Origin: Silene latifolia
Taxonomy: Eukaryota; Streptophyta; Magnoliopsida; Caryophyllales; Caryophyllaceae
DNA: 64,000 bases
Direction: 5' to 3'
Assembly (NCBI RefSeq): GCF_048544455.1
Contig: NC_133526.1
Coordinates: 3,860,001-3,924,000, forward strand
Below are positions 1-11,423 of this stretch, in pieces (position 1 is the stretch's first letter; every line of letters begins with the position of its first letter). The notes beneath the pieces are model-generated. The model was not told the DNA's origin. It was given only the letters and a program-made list of their open reading frames with translations, and made no database searches. A program made the translations under genes and the position numbers.

Positions 1-820
1 ACCCGTCTACCCACAGTTCCCTATTAAGAGGAACTGCCCCAGTGCCGGCTAAAAGAGGAAAGAAATAGGCGCAAACAACAAAGATGAGAGCGTAAAACAA
101 AGCCTTCGGAAGAGTCTTCTTTGGGTTCTCCACTTCTCCAGCTAAAGTACTTATTGAGTCCCAGTAGTTTAGATTCCAGAAGAGTGTATTTAGATATAAA
201 CCCCATTTGACATTGCGAAGATCGACTACGAACCATCTTGAAGGTTCTAAACTCGGTATAGCCATTAAACCCATGACAACAAAAGGAAGGATGGAAACTA
301 CACCTAATAGGACAGCAACCCACCCAACAATGGTCATACCCCTATAGTTCATGTAAGTGAGGGCAAGAGTCAGAACTAGAACCGACAAAGTCCGTGGATA
401 GCCTTGACCAACAATAGGAACGACCGACTTCAAATAGTCGAGAAAGAGGACAGGGTATAATGCATTATCAATCACCCCACTAAGCCATTTCATCCAACCT
501 TGCTGAAAACCCCAGTAGTCTCCTAATGCGGCCGAGACCCAAACCACATAACCCCCGTTTTCAGGAAACATTGTCCCCATTTCTGCAGTAATAAGAGCTT
601 CTGGCACACTCCATATGAAGGGAAATACTAAGAACCCCGCAAGGGCGAGGAGTGGTCCTGCTGCCCCAACACTGTCCTCAACTCCAAATGGGCCTCCAGA
701 AACCTCATAGAAGATGAGGAAAACAAGTGGTAATATCGAAACCTTTTGACTTTTATTAGCCTTAGGGGAAGGTACATCATCATTGATAGTGGAATATTCT
801 GCTCGATCGAAATGGCCCAT
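1..820 (-). CDS. Polyamine uptake / amino-acid permease (PUT/LAT family), N-terminal part
   Basis: This is the first 273 codons of a plasma- or endomembrane transporter of the APC superfamily, plant PUT/LAT group, which moves polyamines (and paraquat) with protons. The start is the ATG at 818-820 ([10 protein letters not shown]...), because the family core begins soon after it. The conserved first transmembrane segment with the substrate-binding loop VSGGPFG is at about residues 40-46. It is followed by [48 protein letters not shown] and [10 protein letters not shown], all in the order known from Arabidopsis PUT/RMV1 proteins. The frame stays open for some codons 5' of this ATG without another good start. 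The C-terminal half lies beyond the left edge. The family is highly confident; the exact paralogue (PUT1, 2 or 3 type) is not decided. Confidence 0.93.
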   Translation of the reverse strand, partial: MGHFDRAEYSTINDDVPSPKANKSQKVSILPLVFLIFYEVSGGPFGVEDSVGAAGPLLALAGFLVFPFIWSVPEALITAEMGTMFPENGGYVVWVSAALGDYWGFQQGWMKWLSGVIDNALYPVLFLDYLKSVVPIVGQGYPRTLSVLVLTLALTYMNYRGMTIVGWVAVLLGVVSILPFVVMGLMAIPSLEPSRWFVVDLRNVKWGLYLNTLFWNLNYWDSISTLAGEVENPKKTLPKALFYALIFVVCAYFFPLLAGTGAVPLNRELWVDG

Positions 821-2275
821 CTTAACTGAGGGTTGCCTAAGTTTCTGCTCATTCAACAACAAAGTTACAACACAGTCAGTATTTGGTTTCCTCCACTGTT
901 TCCACAAACCATAAAACATGCAATGTTTCAGACAAGTTAATCACAGCCAAACATGCCAAAAGGCACTCCAGATAACGGAAATCAGTCACACAACACCAGC
1001 AGCGGTGCAGCATTAAGTATTGTTCCAGCTCTACAAAACGAGGGTTTCTCGACTTCCCTTTGGACACAGCCTTTACCCCCGAACTCCCAAGTCCCAAATT
1101 AGTACGAGAGGTCAAGAGATTGTATTATTTTTCTTAAATGAAGCAGTAAGGTATCAAACAGAAAACTATTTGCATCATACGAAGGTATAACAACAATGAC
1201 AAAACTCCCCCCAATGTTTCAAGGGCTCCTAACCATGGCAGGGTAAAGGGAGTCGAATGTACGCGCATAAACCACTCGTTAGAAAACGCATAGAGAGGTA
1301 GCTTTTGAATGATCTATGATAATAATTGCCTTGATAATGAGCCATGCATTTGCACCTCATAATCTCCAGAAATGCCATAGTTTCCTCATCTCAATAACAA
1401 CACACAGAATAATAAACACTGGCTAATTGCAATATAAGCCAGTCAATTCACAAAACAATGCAAATTGTAGCTCACAAACAAAATACCCAAATGAAGAAAT
1501 CATTTAAATTGCAATAAAAAAAAGTCAACTCATTAAATTAGCTCACATTTTGCTGCATGAAGACATACCCACATAGTGACATAGATATATAACACAACTA
1601 AGTGCAATAAATTCACCGACTGAAAGAGTTATTTTGAGTTCCGATCAATAATAAAAGGGATAGGGAAAACACATAAATAGGCAACAAAAAAAATACTCTC
1701 TCAATAACTTAGTAAGAGACCGACCTTGGCAACTGCTTGAGTCGATAAAAAGGGGTTCAGTAGCCTCAATTACAAATCATAACACATTTTGCCTAAAAAA
1801 ACACATACCCAGATGAAGAAACTCCTCAATTTCAACAAAAACAAGCACAATTCACACGAAAGATCAGAATTTTTAGATGGGGTAGAGCAAAATTGAATAA
1901 CTAGGTAAGTTATTACACTTATTAGAGACGAAAATTAGATTAATGACAGTAAAATGAAATAAAAATACACCGATCATAACGAAATAAACAAAGGAAAATA
2001 AAACAAAGGTGAGTAATAAAAAAACAAACCATGAGATTGAAATATTGACATCTGGGTGTTCAATTTTGTCGTGCATTTTGTTGTTGTTGTTGTTCAGCAA
2101 AAATCCAATTTAATGAAGAAAGTTTGGGCAAATGTTGTTTTATGAATTCTTTCTTTGAAATATTGTTGAAATGGATGCGAAGAACAAGTCGAAAACATTC
2201 GTAGATAACGATGCATACTCCCAAATTTCGATCCTGGGAGTGATTAAAGACTCCACTTCCAAGTTCCAACAACAC
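821..2275 (-). other. Probable 5' leader and leader introns of the PUT-type transporter gene
   Basis: This AT-rich stretch upstream of the transporter start has no convincing coding frame. On the minus strand there is a possible splice acceptor just 5' of the coding exon (a TTTGTGGAAACAG-like context near 890-900). An upstream exon-like segment around 2050-2270 includes a short CAA-type repeat and a possible donor (ATG|GTTTGT) near 2030. PUT genes often carry leader introns, so a spliced 5' UTR is inferred. A short segment at 1700-1730 resembles one end of the GAGAGAC-type MITE family seen at 50.3, 51.1 and 61.5 kb. Confidence 0.35.
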
Positions 2276-2489
2276 TAACTGCTTTTAGAAATTCGTAAAG
2301 TCGGTCTAGTGATTAAGACGGAGCTAGTATGATAATAGGTCACGGATTTGAGACTTATTTGTAATTTATTTTTAACTTTAATGACGTCTTGAGTTTAATT
2401 GGCAAGAGGTTATTCTAATTTTATCATATGACACCATTTGGAATAGTTTTATAATTACAATGGATATTATCGTCTTATTTTTATATTTA

Positions 2490-2518
2490 CTAGTTGGAAA
2501 GCTCGTGCGATGCACGAG
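2490..2518 (-). mobile_element. Helitron 3' terminus (minus strand)
   Basis: Read on the minus strand, a GC-rich hairpin (CTCGTGC..GCACGAG, 2502-2518) stands a few bases before CTAG, followed by host T (plus strand A at 2489). Hairpin, short spacer, CTRR and insertion before T are the diagnostic 3' end of plant Helitrons. The matching 5' TC end to the right was not found, so the element's length is unknown. Confidence 0.5.
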
Positions 2519-4203
2519 ACTCTCATTATGATCATTTTCAACAATATGCATATTGAACATCCTAAGAATTTTGCACTTTTCTTTAAACAAAACCTATACT
2601 TGAGTTTTTGTGGTATGAGAAAATGAATTTTTCATGAAATTTTGGGTAAAGGGCTTAATTTCACCTTTTGCGTAATTTATGGGGTTTAATTGCTACAATC
2701 TAAACCTAAGGGGCGTAATCTCACAATTAGCCAAAGTAATGGGGCTCAATGGCCACTTTCGCGCTTTATAATTTGCTTAACAATCATTATTGATTGAACA
2801 TATGATTTTATAAGGTAAACTAATTGACATTTCGATAACACATTTTTTTCCTTTACATAGTAGTTTTGAGGTTCTACTGATAAAACAAAACAAAAATGAC
2901 AATTCATTTGTGTTTTAATTAATTTAACACTGCGTGTTTTACATACAATATTTACGTAGAACGCGTCTTCTCTCTTTGCATCTTTCTAACTAAAGTATGA
3001 TAGTGACTAATATATATGTGGTACATTGTATACCCTTGGACTTCTTAGATCCCTTCTTTTTGGACTTCTCCTCCCCCACCTTAAAAACGTTTTTGACGTC
3101 CTCCATTATAGTCAATGGGTCTTAGAACGTTTATGACAATTAGTTTTAACTTGTGCTCCTTCAAAAGTTTCTCATTAGGTCTCTCTTATTCCAAAGAGTT
3201 CTCTTACCCTCATTATGACATAGCAAAACTAAATCAATCCCAAACAAACTTGACCTGAACCCGAATTGAGGACCTAAATATGACCAAAACCTAAATTGGC
3301 TTGCTTATTTAACCTGACCCGAATGTTTATTATCACAAATTGATCATTCTCTCCAAATAATTAACTTGAAAACAAGATACCCGAAAATAACTTAAACGTG
3401 AAATGACCCGACTCGACCTAGTCCAGCCCGAATTCTGCCAAACCCGAACAACACGAACCTGACCTGTTTGTTAGTCTACTCATCTTACTCTTCTTTTCTT
3501 GCCAACCTTAAATGGTTGTGTTCTACTCGTACCAGCACCATATTTTTCTTTTCTTGTGTCTTTCTTGGTGGGTTGTACTCCTACATAATGTTACCTTCTC
3601 CTCCGGAAGTTTGCCTATTTCACCTTCTTGCGGCATCTGTCGCCATCACTATAAGAGCACCATCCACATAATGTGAGACTTTCCTTCGCTTCACAATGTG
3701 TAGGGTTCTTGTGAGCTCTCGTTTACCTTCTACTCCTTTAATTTGACTTTTAACTTAGACTTTTTCATCAACACTTCAATCACTCCAACTCGTCTTAATT
3801 TACTTTCATATCTTCTCCTTATTCATTTGGTGGCTTTGGTTAGCTTAGTGTTAGACCCCTTTGACCCGTAGTGGCTTTATTACTCATTTTCATTGCTCTT
3901 CATGATCTCTTGCCAACACTCTTGAAATCCGCCCTTAGACACCTGTCAAACGAATTTGGCCCTCCTAATTCTCCGTGGCACAAGATCATTGTAGACGCCT
4001 CCTTTTGCGCTACTTCTATTTTGGTGGGTATTGGTTAGGTTGATTGTGATCATTTAAGGCAGTGGTTAGAAAGATGAACTTTCAAGTGTACGCCATGTAC
4101 TCCTTTGGAGCGAACTACTTACCATTCAGGTTGGTCTTCTTTCTTGTGCAATCGCATAAGTTGTTTCATTATCAACTCAGTAAGTCTTTCGTCTTTATTG
4201 CTA

Positions 4204-4452
4204 CTTCCTCCATTCAAGTTTTATTGTACTCCTTTTTGTGAAATTTATTCCAAATTAATTATTCCTTTTCTAAATTTGATAAGCTAAAATGGTGGACTAC
4301 CATTATTCCCCTAGTCTTTTAACTATCAGTCGTTCCATCAAAATGACATTGTACCTATTCTTCCCAAATAAAGGAGTAGAGTAGTAGTTTTACATTTATC
4401 TCTTAAACCTTCCCAAAATAGAAAGTAGGACACCAAAGTGGAATGGAGGAAA
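4204..4452. mobile_element. Possible Stowaway-type MITE
   Basis: The ends are inverted (CTTCCTCCATTC at the left, GAATGGAGGAA at the right), each flanked by TA, as expected for Tc1/mariner-derived Stowaway elements. Length is about 249 bp and the interior is non-coding. The inverted match is short, so the call is tentative. Confidence 0.45.
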
Positions 4453-5016
4453 TATTATTCAATTAAATTACAATGTTTTAAAAATGGTGGGATAAAATCC
4501 AATCATAAATAACATAACATGAATTCTTGCATTGTTCTATGTTTTACAAATGGTGGGTGGGTATAATTAGACATTATCTTAAAAATATTGTTGTTATTGT
4601 ATTTGAGTTGATCTTTATAGTATATTCTATAATAGTAATATTAATATTTGATTATTGGTATTTATGATTGGTATGGTCTGTTGTATCGACTTATGCCTTA
4701 AACACTAAGAAATTTCACTTTGTACATTTAACATGTATGCTTCTAGGATGGTTTGATGTGAATCATAAAAATCTTAATCAGATTGTCATACCTAGATAAT
4801 TGTCATTGAAGATCTATAACCTAATTCAAGATCATGAAGTAGCCATTAGCTTACATAAATTTGGTGAAGTGGTAGTATTAGTCAAACAAACGCTCTAACA
4901 CGCAAAATTTAAAGGTGTTGTCAATATTATTAATCATACAAATCCTCCCCATATATCGTTGTCTCCTACAAAAGAAATTCATTCGGAAAACACTATGTCA
5001 ATATCACAAATAGTCA

Positions 5017-5156
5017 TGGAATATAAAGTACTAAACTGTCTCCCATCTGTTATGAAACATCTTTAACATTTTAGTTCATTTTCAACTGGAATATAAAGTA
5101 CTAAACTGCCTCCCATCTGTTATGAAATATCTTTAACATTTTAGTTCACTTTCAAC
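5017..5156. repeat. 70-bp direct tandem duplication
   Basis: Two adjacent copies begin TGGAATATAAAGTACTAAAC at 5017 and 5087. They differ at only a few positions, so the duplication is recent. The second copy runs into the AT-rich repeat array that follows. Confidence 0.8.
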
Positions 5157-5159
5157 TTA

Positions 5160-5990
5160 AGATAGAATGTAAAGTTACCATTACTTATAATTTTATACTC
5201 ACTAAATTATATACATATGCGTGTGATTTAATAAATTTAATCTACTTATATTACGATAAAATTAAATAAAATTTGTTTTGTTCTTGAGAAATCTACTTTT
5301 ATTAGGATAATTTTTTAATTTTTTTTTTTAGAAATCTACTATTGTTAGGATACATTTAACAACATTTTAGTTCATTTTCATCTTAAGATAGAATGAGAAG
5401 TTAACCATACAATTACTTGGAAATTTATACCCACTACACTCTATATATATGTGTGTAATTTAATAAATTTAATCTACTTATATTAGGATATAAAATTAAA
5501 TAAAATTTACTTGTTTTTAAAAATCTACTATCATTAGGTTAATTTTTATTAATTTTTCTTTTAGAAATTTGCTTTTGTTAGGACAATTTATTAATTTTTT
5601 TTTTAAATTATAGGATTTCTAAAAAAAGTTGGACTCTCTAACATCGCATTTTTTTTAGAAATCTACTATTGTTAGGATACATTTAATAACATTTTAGTTC
5701 ATTTTCAACTTAAGATAGAATGAGAAGTAGATAGAATGAGAAGTTAAACTTACAATTACTTGGAAATTTATACTCACTCCACTCTATATACATGTGTGTA
5801 ATTTAATAATTTTAATCTACTTATATTAGGATATAAAATTAAATAAAATTTACTTGTTTTTAAAAATATACTCTTATTAGGTTAATTTTATTATTTATTT
5901 TAGAAATCTGCTCTTGTTAGGACAATTTATTAAATTTTTATTTAAATTATAGGATTTCTAAAAAAGTTGGACTCTCTAATATCGCTTGAA
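5160..5990. repeat. AT-rich tandem repeat array, unit about 340 bp
   Basis: Blocks containing TCTACTTATATTAGGATA, AGAAATCTACTATTGTTAGG, ACATTTTAGTTCATTTTCA and GTTGGACTCTCTAA recur in the same order two to three times. The marker GTTGGACTCTCTAA occurs near 5624 and 5966. This is a satellite-like local array, or a tandemly duplicated AT-rich element. The LINE at 6.0 kb inserted just past its right end. Confidence 0.65.
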
Positions 5991-6012
5991 AAGTTTATGC
6001 TTTATATATATG

Positions 6013-8889
6013 TATTGATTTGACTTTTTTTTTTTTTTGAGGAAAACACCCCGAAGGGTATTAATGCATTAATGATAAATCAAACAAAGCCGCAGTACAA
6101 GCTGCCTCTGGCAACTCAGACGACCAACAAGTTTTACCGACTACTCTAGGAACTACATGGGCTAACTCATGAGCAACCGTGTTGTTAACCCGACCCGTAT
6201 GAGACCACACAATCGACTCAAAATCATTACAAAGCGAACGAATATCATCTAAAGCTAAGTAAAAATCATTACGACCCTTGCTTCCTTCCTGGAGAGCCTC
6301 GACCACTTGCAAACAGTCACTTTCCAAAATCACCTTCCGATGCCCCCATTCTCGCGCCTCCTGTAATCCGTCTAAGACCGCAATTGCTTCTGCATGCCGG
6401 GGCTCCCACTCAACATCACGTGCAAAGGTAATACCCCATATTACTTCCCCTTGCCCTCCACGGCATACCACCCCTGTGCTCACACCCACGCCCTCCTTTA
6501 CCCCCGCATCAACATTTATCTTAACCCATCCTTCCGGTGCCGGTTTCCATCCTCCATTTCCTCTTTCCTTAACCCCTGCAGCTCGTGTCGCATTCTTGCA
6601 AATGATGCCCTCGACCCCTTCATTCAGCACATCCCAAACCCGCTGAACAATTCTAGCCGGCTCAATTAACGCTCCCTCAAAAGCCACTTTGTTTCGAAAC
6701 TCCCATAGAGCCCAACATCCCACCATAAATTTCCCATAGTCCATCCTATCCATCTCATTCCACACGTACTCAATCCAATCCCTCACCTCCCCACCTCCGC
6801 ACCCTCCATCATCCCAGTTTAAGCCAACCTCCTTCCACACCCATCGTGCTACACTGCAGTCTCGAAACAAGTGTAAACTTGACTCAGAAAAATAAGAACA
6901 TAAATAACAAGTCGAAGGGAACTCACCTCGAACTCGAGTGACTATGTTTTCCAATTTTGCAAGAGCTCCGCTACACAGCTGCCAGAAGAAAATTTTGACG
7001 CGAGGCCACACCGAGACTTTCCATAACCGGTTCCAAATCCACCTTTCCTGCTCCCAACTCGACGGCCCCCCAGCATTATTACGGTCTTCTATCAAGCAAG
7101 CATAAGCTGTCTTTACCGAATACTCACCACTTTTCTCAAGGCACCAAAACCAATCATCACTTGGTAAATTCGGACTCACCCGGATATTGAGGATTCGTTG
7201 CGCTTCGAACGGCAAAAACAGTTGGTACAACTTATCCACGTTCCATCCCCCACCCCCTGGCTGCATGAGATCCGCCACCTTCATCCCCTCAAGCCCCGGT
7301 TGACATGGCGAGATGACCAGTCCCCTATTATTCCCACAAACCCACGGCTGCCTCCATATGAGCGTGTCTTGTCCATTCCCAATCCTCCTTCTCAAACCCC
7401 GCTCCAACGTAGCTCGAGCCCCAACAATACCACGCCAAGTAAAGCTTGGTCTAGCACCTAGTCCAGCCGCCATAAAATCCGTCAATGGGTAATATTTTGC
7501 TTTCATTAACCGAGCCCATAAGCAGTTTGGTTCAGTAACGAGACGCCATGCTTGCTTCGCTAAAAGAGCATCATTAAACATCTCAAAATCCCGAAAACCA
7601 AGACCTCCATCAGATTTGGGTCGACACAAATTTTTCCACGATATCCAACAAATGCCTCTACTCCCCTCACCATGACCCCACCAAAACCATGACACCATCG
7701 ATCGGAGTTCGTTACAGAAAGACGCGGGAATTTTGAACACACTCATCACATAGGTAGGGAGTGAATTGGCCACTGCCTTTATAAGAACCTATCTACCAGC
7801 CCTCAACAATATCTTCCCACGCCATCCATTTAATCTTTTACACAATTTGTCCCGAATAATGTTGGTAAGCACTTTTTTAGACCTTCCAACAACAGTAGGA
7901 AGGCCTAAATATCTCTCTTGGACCTCCACTTCACGCACCCCCAATCGACCAGCAACACGATCTCGCACATCCCCTGAAACACCCTTACCAAAGGATACCG
8001 TTGTCTTATCAAGACTCACAAGCTGTCCAGAAGCCGCTTCATATTTTCGAAGGATAGCGTTCACTGTGTTAGCTTCCCCTTCATTCGCTCTCACAAACAA
8101 GATACTGTCATCCGCAAAAAATAAATGGGAAATAGCAGGGGCATTTTGCGAAATCTTAAGACCGTGCAGAGCCTCGTCAGCGACAGCCCGTCTCAACAAG
8201 TTAGAAAGCGCCTCAGCACATAGGATAAAAAGATATGGCGATAACGGATCTCCCTGTCTTAGCCCCCTTCCCGGTTTAAATTCTTCCGTCTGAACCCCAT
8301 TAATAAGCACCGAGAACGACACCGAGGACACGCAAGCCATCACTCGATTAACCCATCCCTGATCGAAATTCATCACCTCCAAAACCCGTCTCAGAAAACT
8401 CCACTCCACTCTGTCATAAGCTTTCGCCATATCCAATTTAATAGCCATAAAACCATCTAGCTGCCTCGAATTTTTAAGATGGTGAAACATCTCGAAAGCG
8501 ACCAAGACATTATCAGTAATTAAACGGCCTGGAGTAAAAGCACTCTGATTTTCGGACACCACTTCGGGGAGGAAAACTTTCAATCTATTCGCCAAGACTT
8601 TTGAGACCAGTTTATACACCACATTACATAGGCTTATCGGCCTAAAATCCCTTATCTTATCCGGCGCCTTCTTCTTTGGAATTAAGACAATGTTAGTTTT
8701 ATTAAAATCCGCCGGAGATAATTCACCACGAAGAATTCCAAGCACAGTGCCCACAACATCTTTACCGATCAAATGCCAGAAAGATTGAAAGAAGAGACCA
8801 TTCATACCGTCTGGACCCGGTGCTTTAAGTGGGTGCATCTGATTAAGGGCTTCCACAATTTCTTCTTCTCGATATTGATTTGACTTTTT
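6013..8889 (-). mobile_element. 5'-truncated L1-type LINE with RT and RNase H, flanked by target-site duplication
   Basis: The element lies on the minus strand. A 17-bp direct repeat TATTGATTTGACTTTTT flanks it (6013-6029 and 8873-8889). Its poly(A) tail appears as the T run at 6024-6038, followed by a very short 3' UTR. The coding part starts within the reverse transcriptase (HPLKAPGPDGMNGLFFQSFW, then YLFILCAEALSNLLRR, then the FADD catalytic box). It continues through a zf-RVT region to a C-terminal RNase H (VKINVDAG...ILESDCLQVVEAL). ORF1 and the endonuclease are missing, a typical 5' truncation. The frame is continuous from 8871 to 6061 except for one in-frame TAG at about 7777-7779, where the family usually has a glutamate codon. 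It belongs to the plant L1 clade carrying RNase H and is dead but fairly young. Confidence 0.93.
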
Positions 8890-10900
8890 AATTAACAAGT
8901 CTTGACACAAGGCCGGAATTCAAGAATTCTAGCTAAGCTTAAACAGTGAAACAACCATTTATTAGTTGATGGTATTCATGGTATCAGAGCCAATGTGATC
9001 AAAGGTCACGGGTTCAAAACCTGACAGCCTCCAATAACTCACGAAGTGGACTTCAACAGATGATATGGGTGAGCCTGTGCAGTGTGCACTAACCACTCTT
9101 CGAGCCCAATTGACATTCAAGTGAGGGAGCGTAATAGGAAATAAATATAATTGTTGGACCTCAACCATTACTTTAAGGTTTTGGTTGAGACGGTTCATCT
9201 ATCATAATCTTACTAAAGGATTATATAGTTAAACACAACACCGCCATCCCCACGTGCACACGCTATAATCACGCCAAGACAACCATCTTCACCGCCATTT
9301 GGAAGGTAATGAGTTGATCTACTTAATCATAGATTCATAGGTCTTGAGTTCTAAGACTTCTAACTAAATCGAAGGTCTTGAGTTCAAGCCCTGCTTAGAC
9401 GGCCATCTTTATCGTTTGGTACCATTTGGATCCTTTTTATCATTACAATTGATCTTACCGTCTTACGTTTATGTTTGTTTGTGTTTCTTAATTAACAAGC
9501 CTTGACCACATAGTTAAGATATCACAACTAACTCTTTATCAATTGATCTGAGTCTTCAAAATATAATCTTACTGAATGAATATATACTTAAACAAAACAC
9601 CGCCTCCCTATGTAATCGCACTATAACCCAACCGCAACCTTCTCCACCACCACCTTGCTTCATCCCCCAAACCTCCACCATATATTTCGTAGCCTTTCAC
9701 CAAAGTCTTACATTTGTCTCTCATGTCACCCAAAATCAACAATTGTTAAGGTGTCATTGATGGTCGAAATATCATTAACGGTAGTCGGGGTGTATGTAGG
9801 GGTTGATGGATTAACATGATAGATGAGCAGAGCAAAATGACTACTCAAGTTAATTTTTTTTTTTTTTGTGAGATTTGTATTAGTGTGAAACAAAATATGT
9901 TTTGAGAGGCAAGTTTAAAAAAAAAAAAAAATTTATCTTGAAGGTAACTTTTAAAGATTGATATCATACTAGCCAACTAGGTACACCCCTACGCTAACTG
10001 AAAGAATTTTAGACTTATTTTCTCAAGCATTTTTAACTTTATAATAAGACATGTCCATTAATCGGTTTATCATATTTTTCTGAAAAGATATAGATTTTGG
10101 CCTCTGGAGATGGTTGTGCCAACTAGGATGCCAAGGTTTCATCTTGCTTTTCAACTCTGCAAACATAGTGTAGGCATCAAACAGCATGAATTGCTCATTT
10201 GCACTTTCTTCTCCATCTGAATCTCCCGATGAATTCTATTACCATTGCAAGATGGTAGTTACACTTTACAAGTATTAACATGCATATACAATTTTACACA
10301 AATGTTATTCTAAAACTAAAATCACTTGGTATTTTACACAACTAACCCTAAAAAAGGTACCTTTTAAATCTTTACGGATTATATGACTACATATCAAACA
10401 ATTTTATGATATTTTTAAAATCGGTTTACACACAACTAACTATACGAAGAGTGTCCACTTATTGGCTAGTATACCGACTCGAATAACTCGATCCGAACCC
10501 GGTCCGCACACAGACTAAGGACCCGAATGTGACCCACCCGAATGTTTATGATTGCATATTGAATGTTATGGCGTTATCCCTAAATAACTTGATAACAACC
10601 CACCAATAATTACTTGAACCCCGAAATAACGGGACCGACCCTTTTTTTTTGCAAACTCAAACATCTCAAACAGAAATTGACTCGACACGAATCTGACCCG
10701 ATTGACTCGCTTGACGGGTCTAGGCTAGAAATTGCAACTTGGAACAACTTGGTCATATGGACATATTACATCACAAGCAAGATGATATGGACTGAAGCTA
10801 AATTGCAGCATTTTGGCCCATTTTAGTATTTTACTACACACGGCAGCATAGTACTCCTATTTTTCACACCAAAGACGCACCTCACTCAAACAAAAATTCA
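8890..10900. other. Intergenic region upstream of the formin gene
   Basis: Apart from the TRIM relic no gene is recognised. The region holds homopolymer runs near 9857 and 9918, a GACCCGA-rich dispersed repeat at about 10440-10720 related to one at 3240-3470, and otherwise AT-rich sequence. The formin promoter presumably lies at the right end, but no TATA box can be singled out. Confidence 0.4.
8979..9204 (+). mobile_element. TRIM (miniature LTR retroelement) relic, one LTR plus internal region
   Basis: The segment begins with a primer-binding-site-like TGGTATCAGAGCC (8979-8991, complementary to initiator Met-tRNA 3' end). It continues through a short non-coding interior to a purine-rich GTGAGGGAGCG and ends with a 73-bp terminal repeat (9132-9204) clearly related to the 72-bp LTRs of the TRIM at 36.8 kb. 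No left LTR is recognisable. It is diverged from that copy and therefore older. Confidence 0.75.
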
Positions 10901-11423
10901 CAAAAATACCATATTTCTGAAATTAATTACTCCGTATAATTTGTAATTATCACTTTAATTATTTCAATGTGATTTCAGTTTTATTTTGTGGGGGCAAATT
11001 ATTTCAAACGGGAAAAAAATAAATTAAAATTATCAAATCAAGTAATTACTCCACCACAAATTAATTACCATTCGTACAAATTTATCCTACACATTCAAAA
11101 TTTCCAACATTTTTTAATTTTTAATCAACTAAGTGAAAGTCACTAGCTTTTCTTTCACTTAACCTCTGAAGTTTCTAATTTTAACAATTGGTGCAAATTA
11201 CTGTGTGTATTTGAGTGTCAATTTAATTGGGTAATTACTTAATTTTTGAATTGTTGATTTTATTTTGTGGGATTTTGTTGTTTTTAGAAGTTTATTATGA
11301 ACTAGGGTTTTGTTTAATTTTTGTTGTTTGATTGTTACAGGGTGATTGGTGATACTGGGCAGTGGTTAAATTGGTTGCTGAATAGTGGGTAAAAGTTTGA
11401 TTGATTGTTGAAGAGCTGGAAAA

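Larger units (their letters stand above)
2280..6012. other. Gene-poor AT-rich spacer with short repeats
   Basis: No supported gene. At 2290-2360 a box A/box B-like stretch could be a degenerate SINE. At 3240-3470 there is a low-complexity segment rich in GACCCGA-type words; a related segment occurs at 10.5-10.7 kb, so it is a dispersed repeat of unknown class. A possible Stowaway MITE and tandem repeats within this interval are listed separately. Short open frames at 3468-3671 and 4105-4287 resemble nothing I recognise. Confidence 0.5.
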
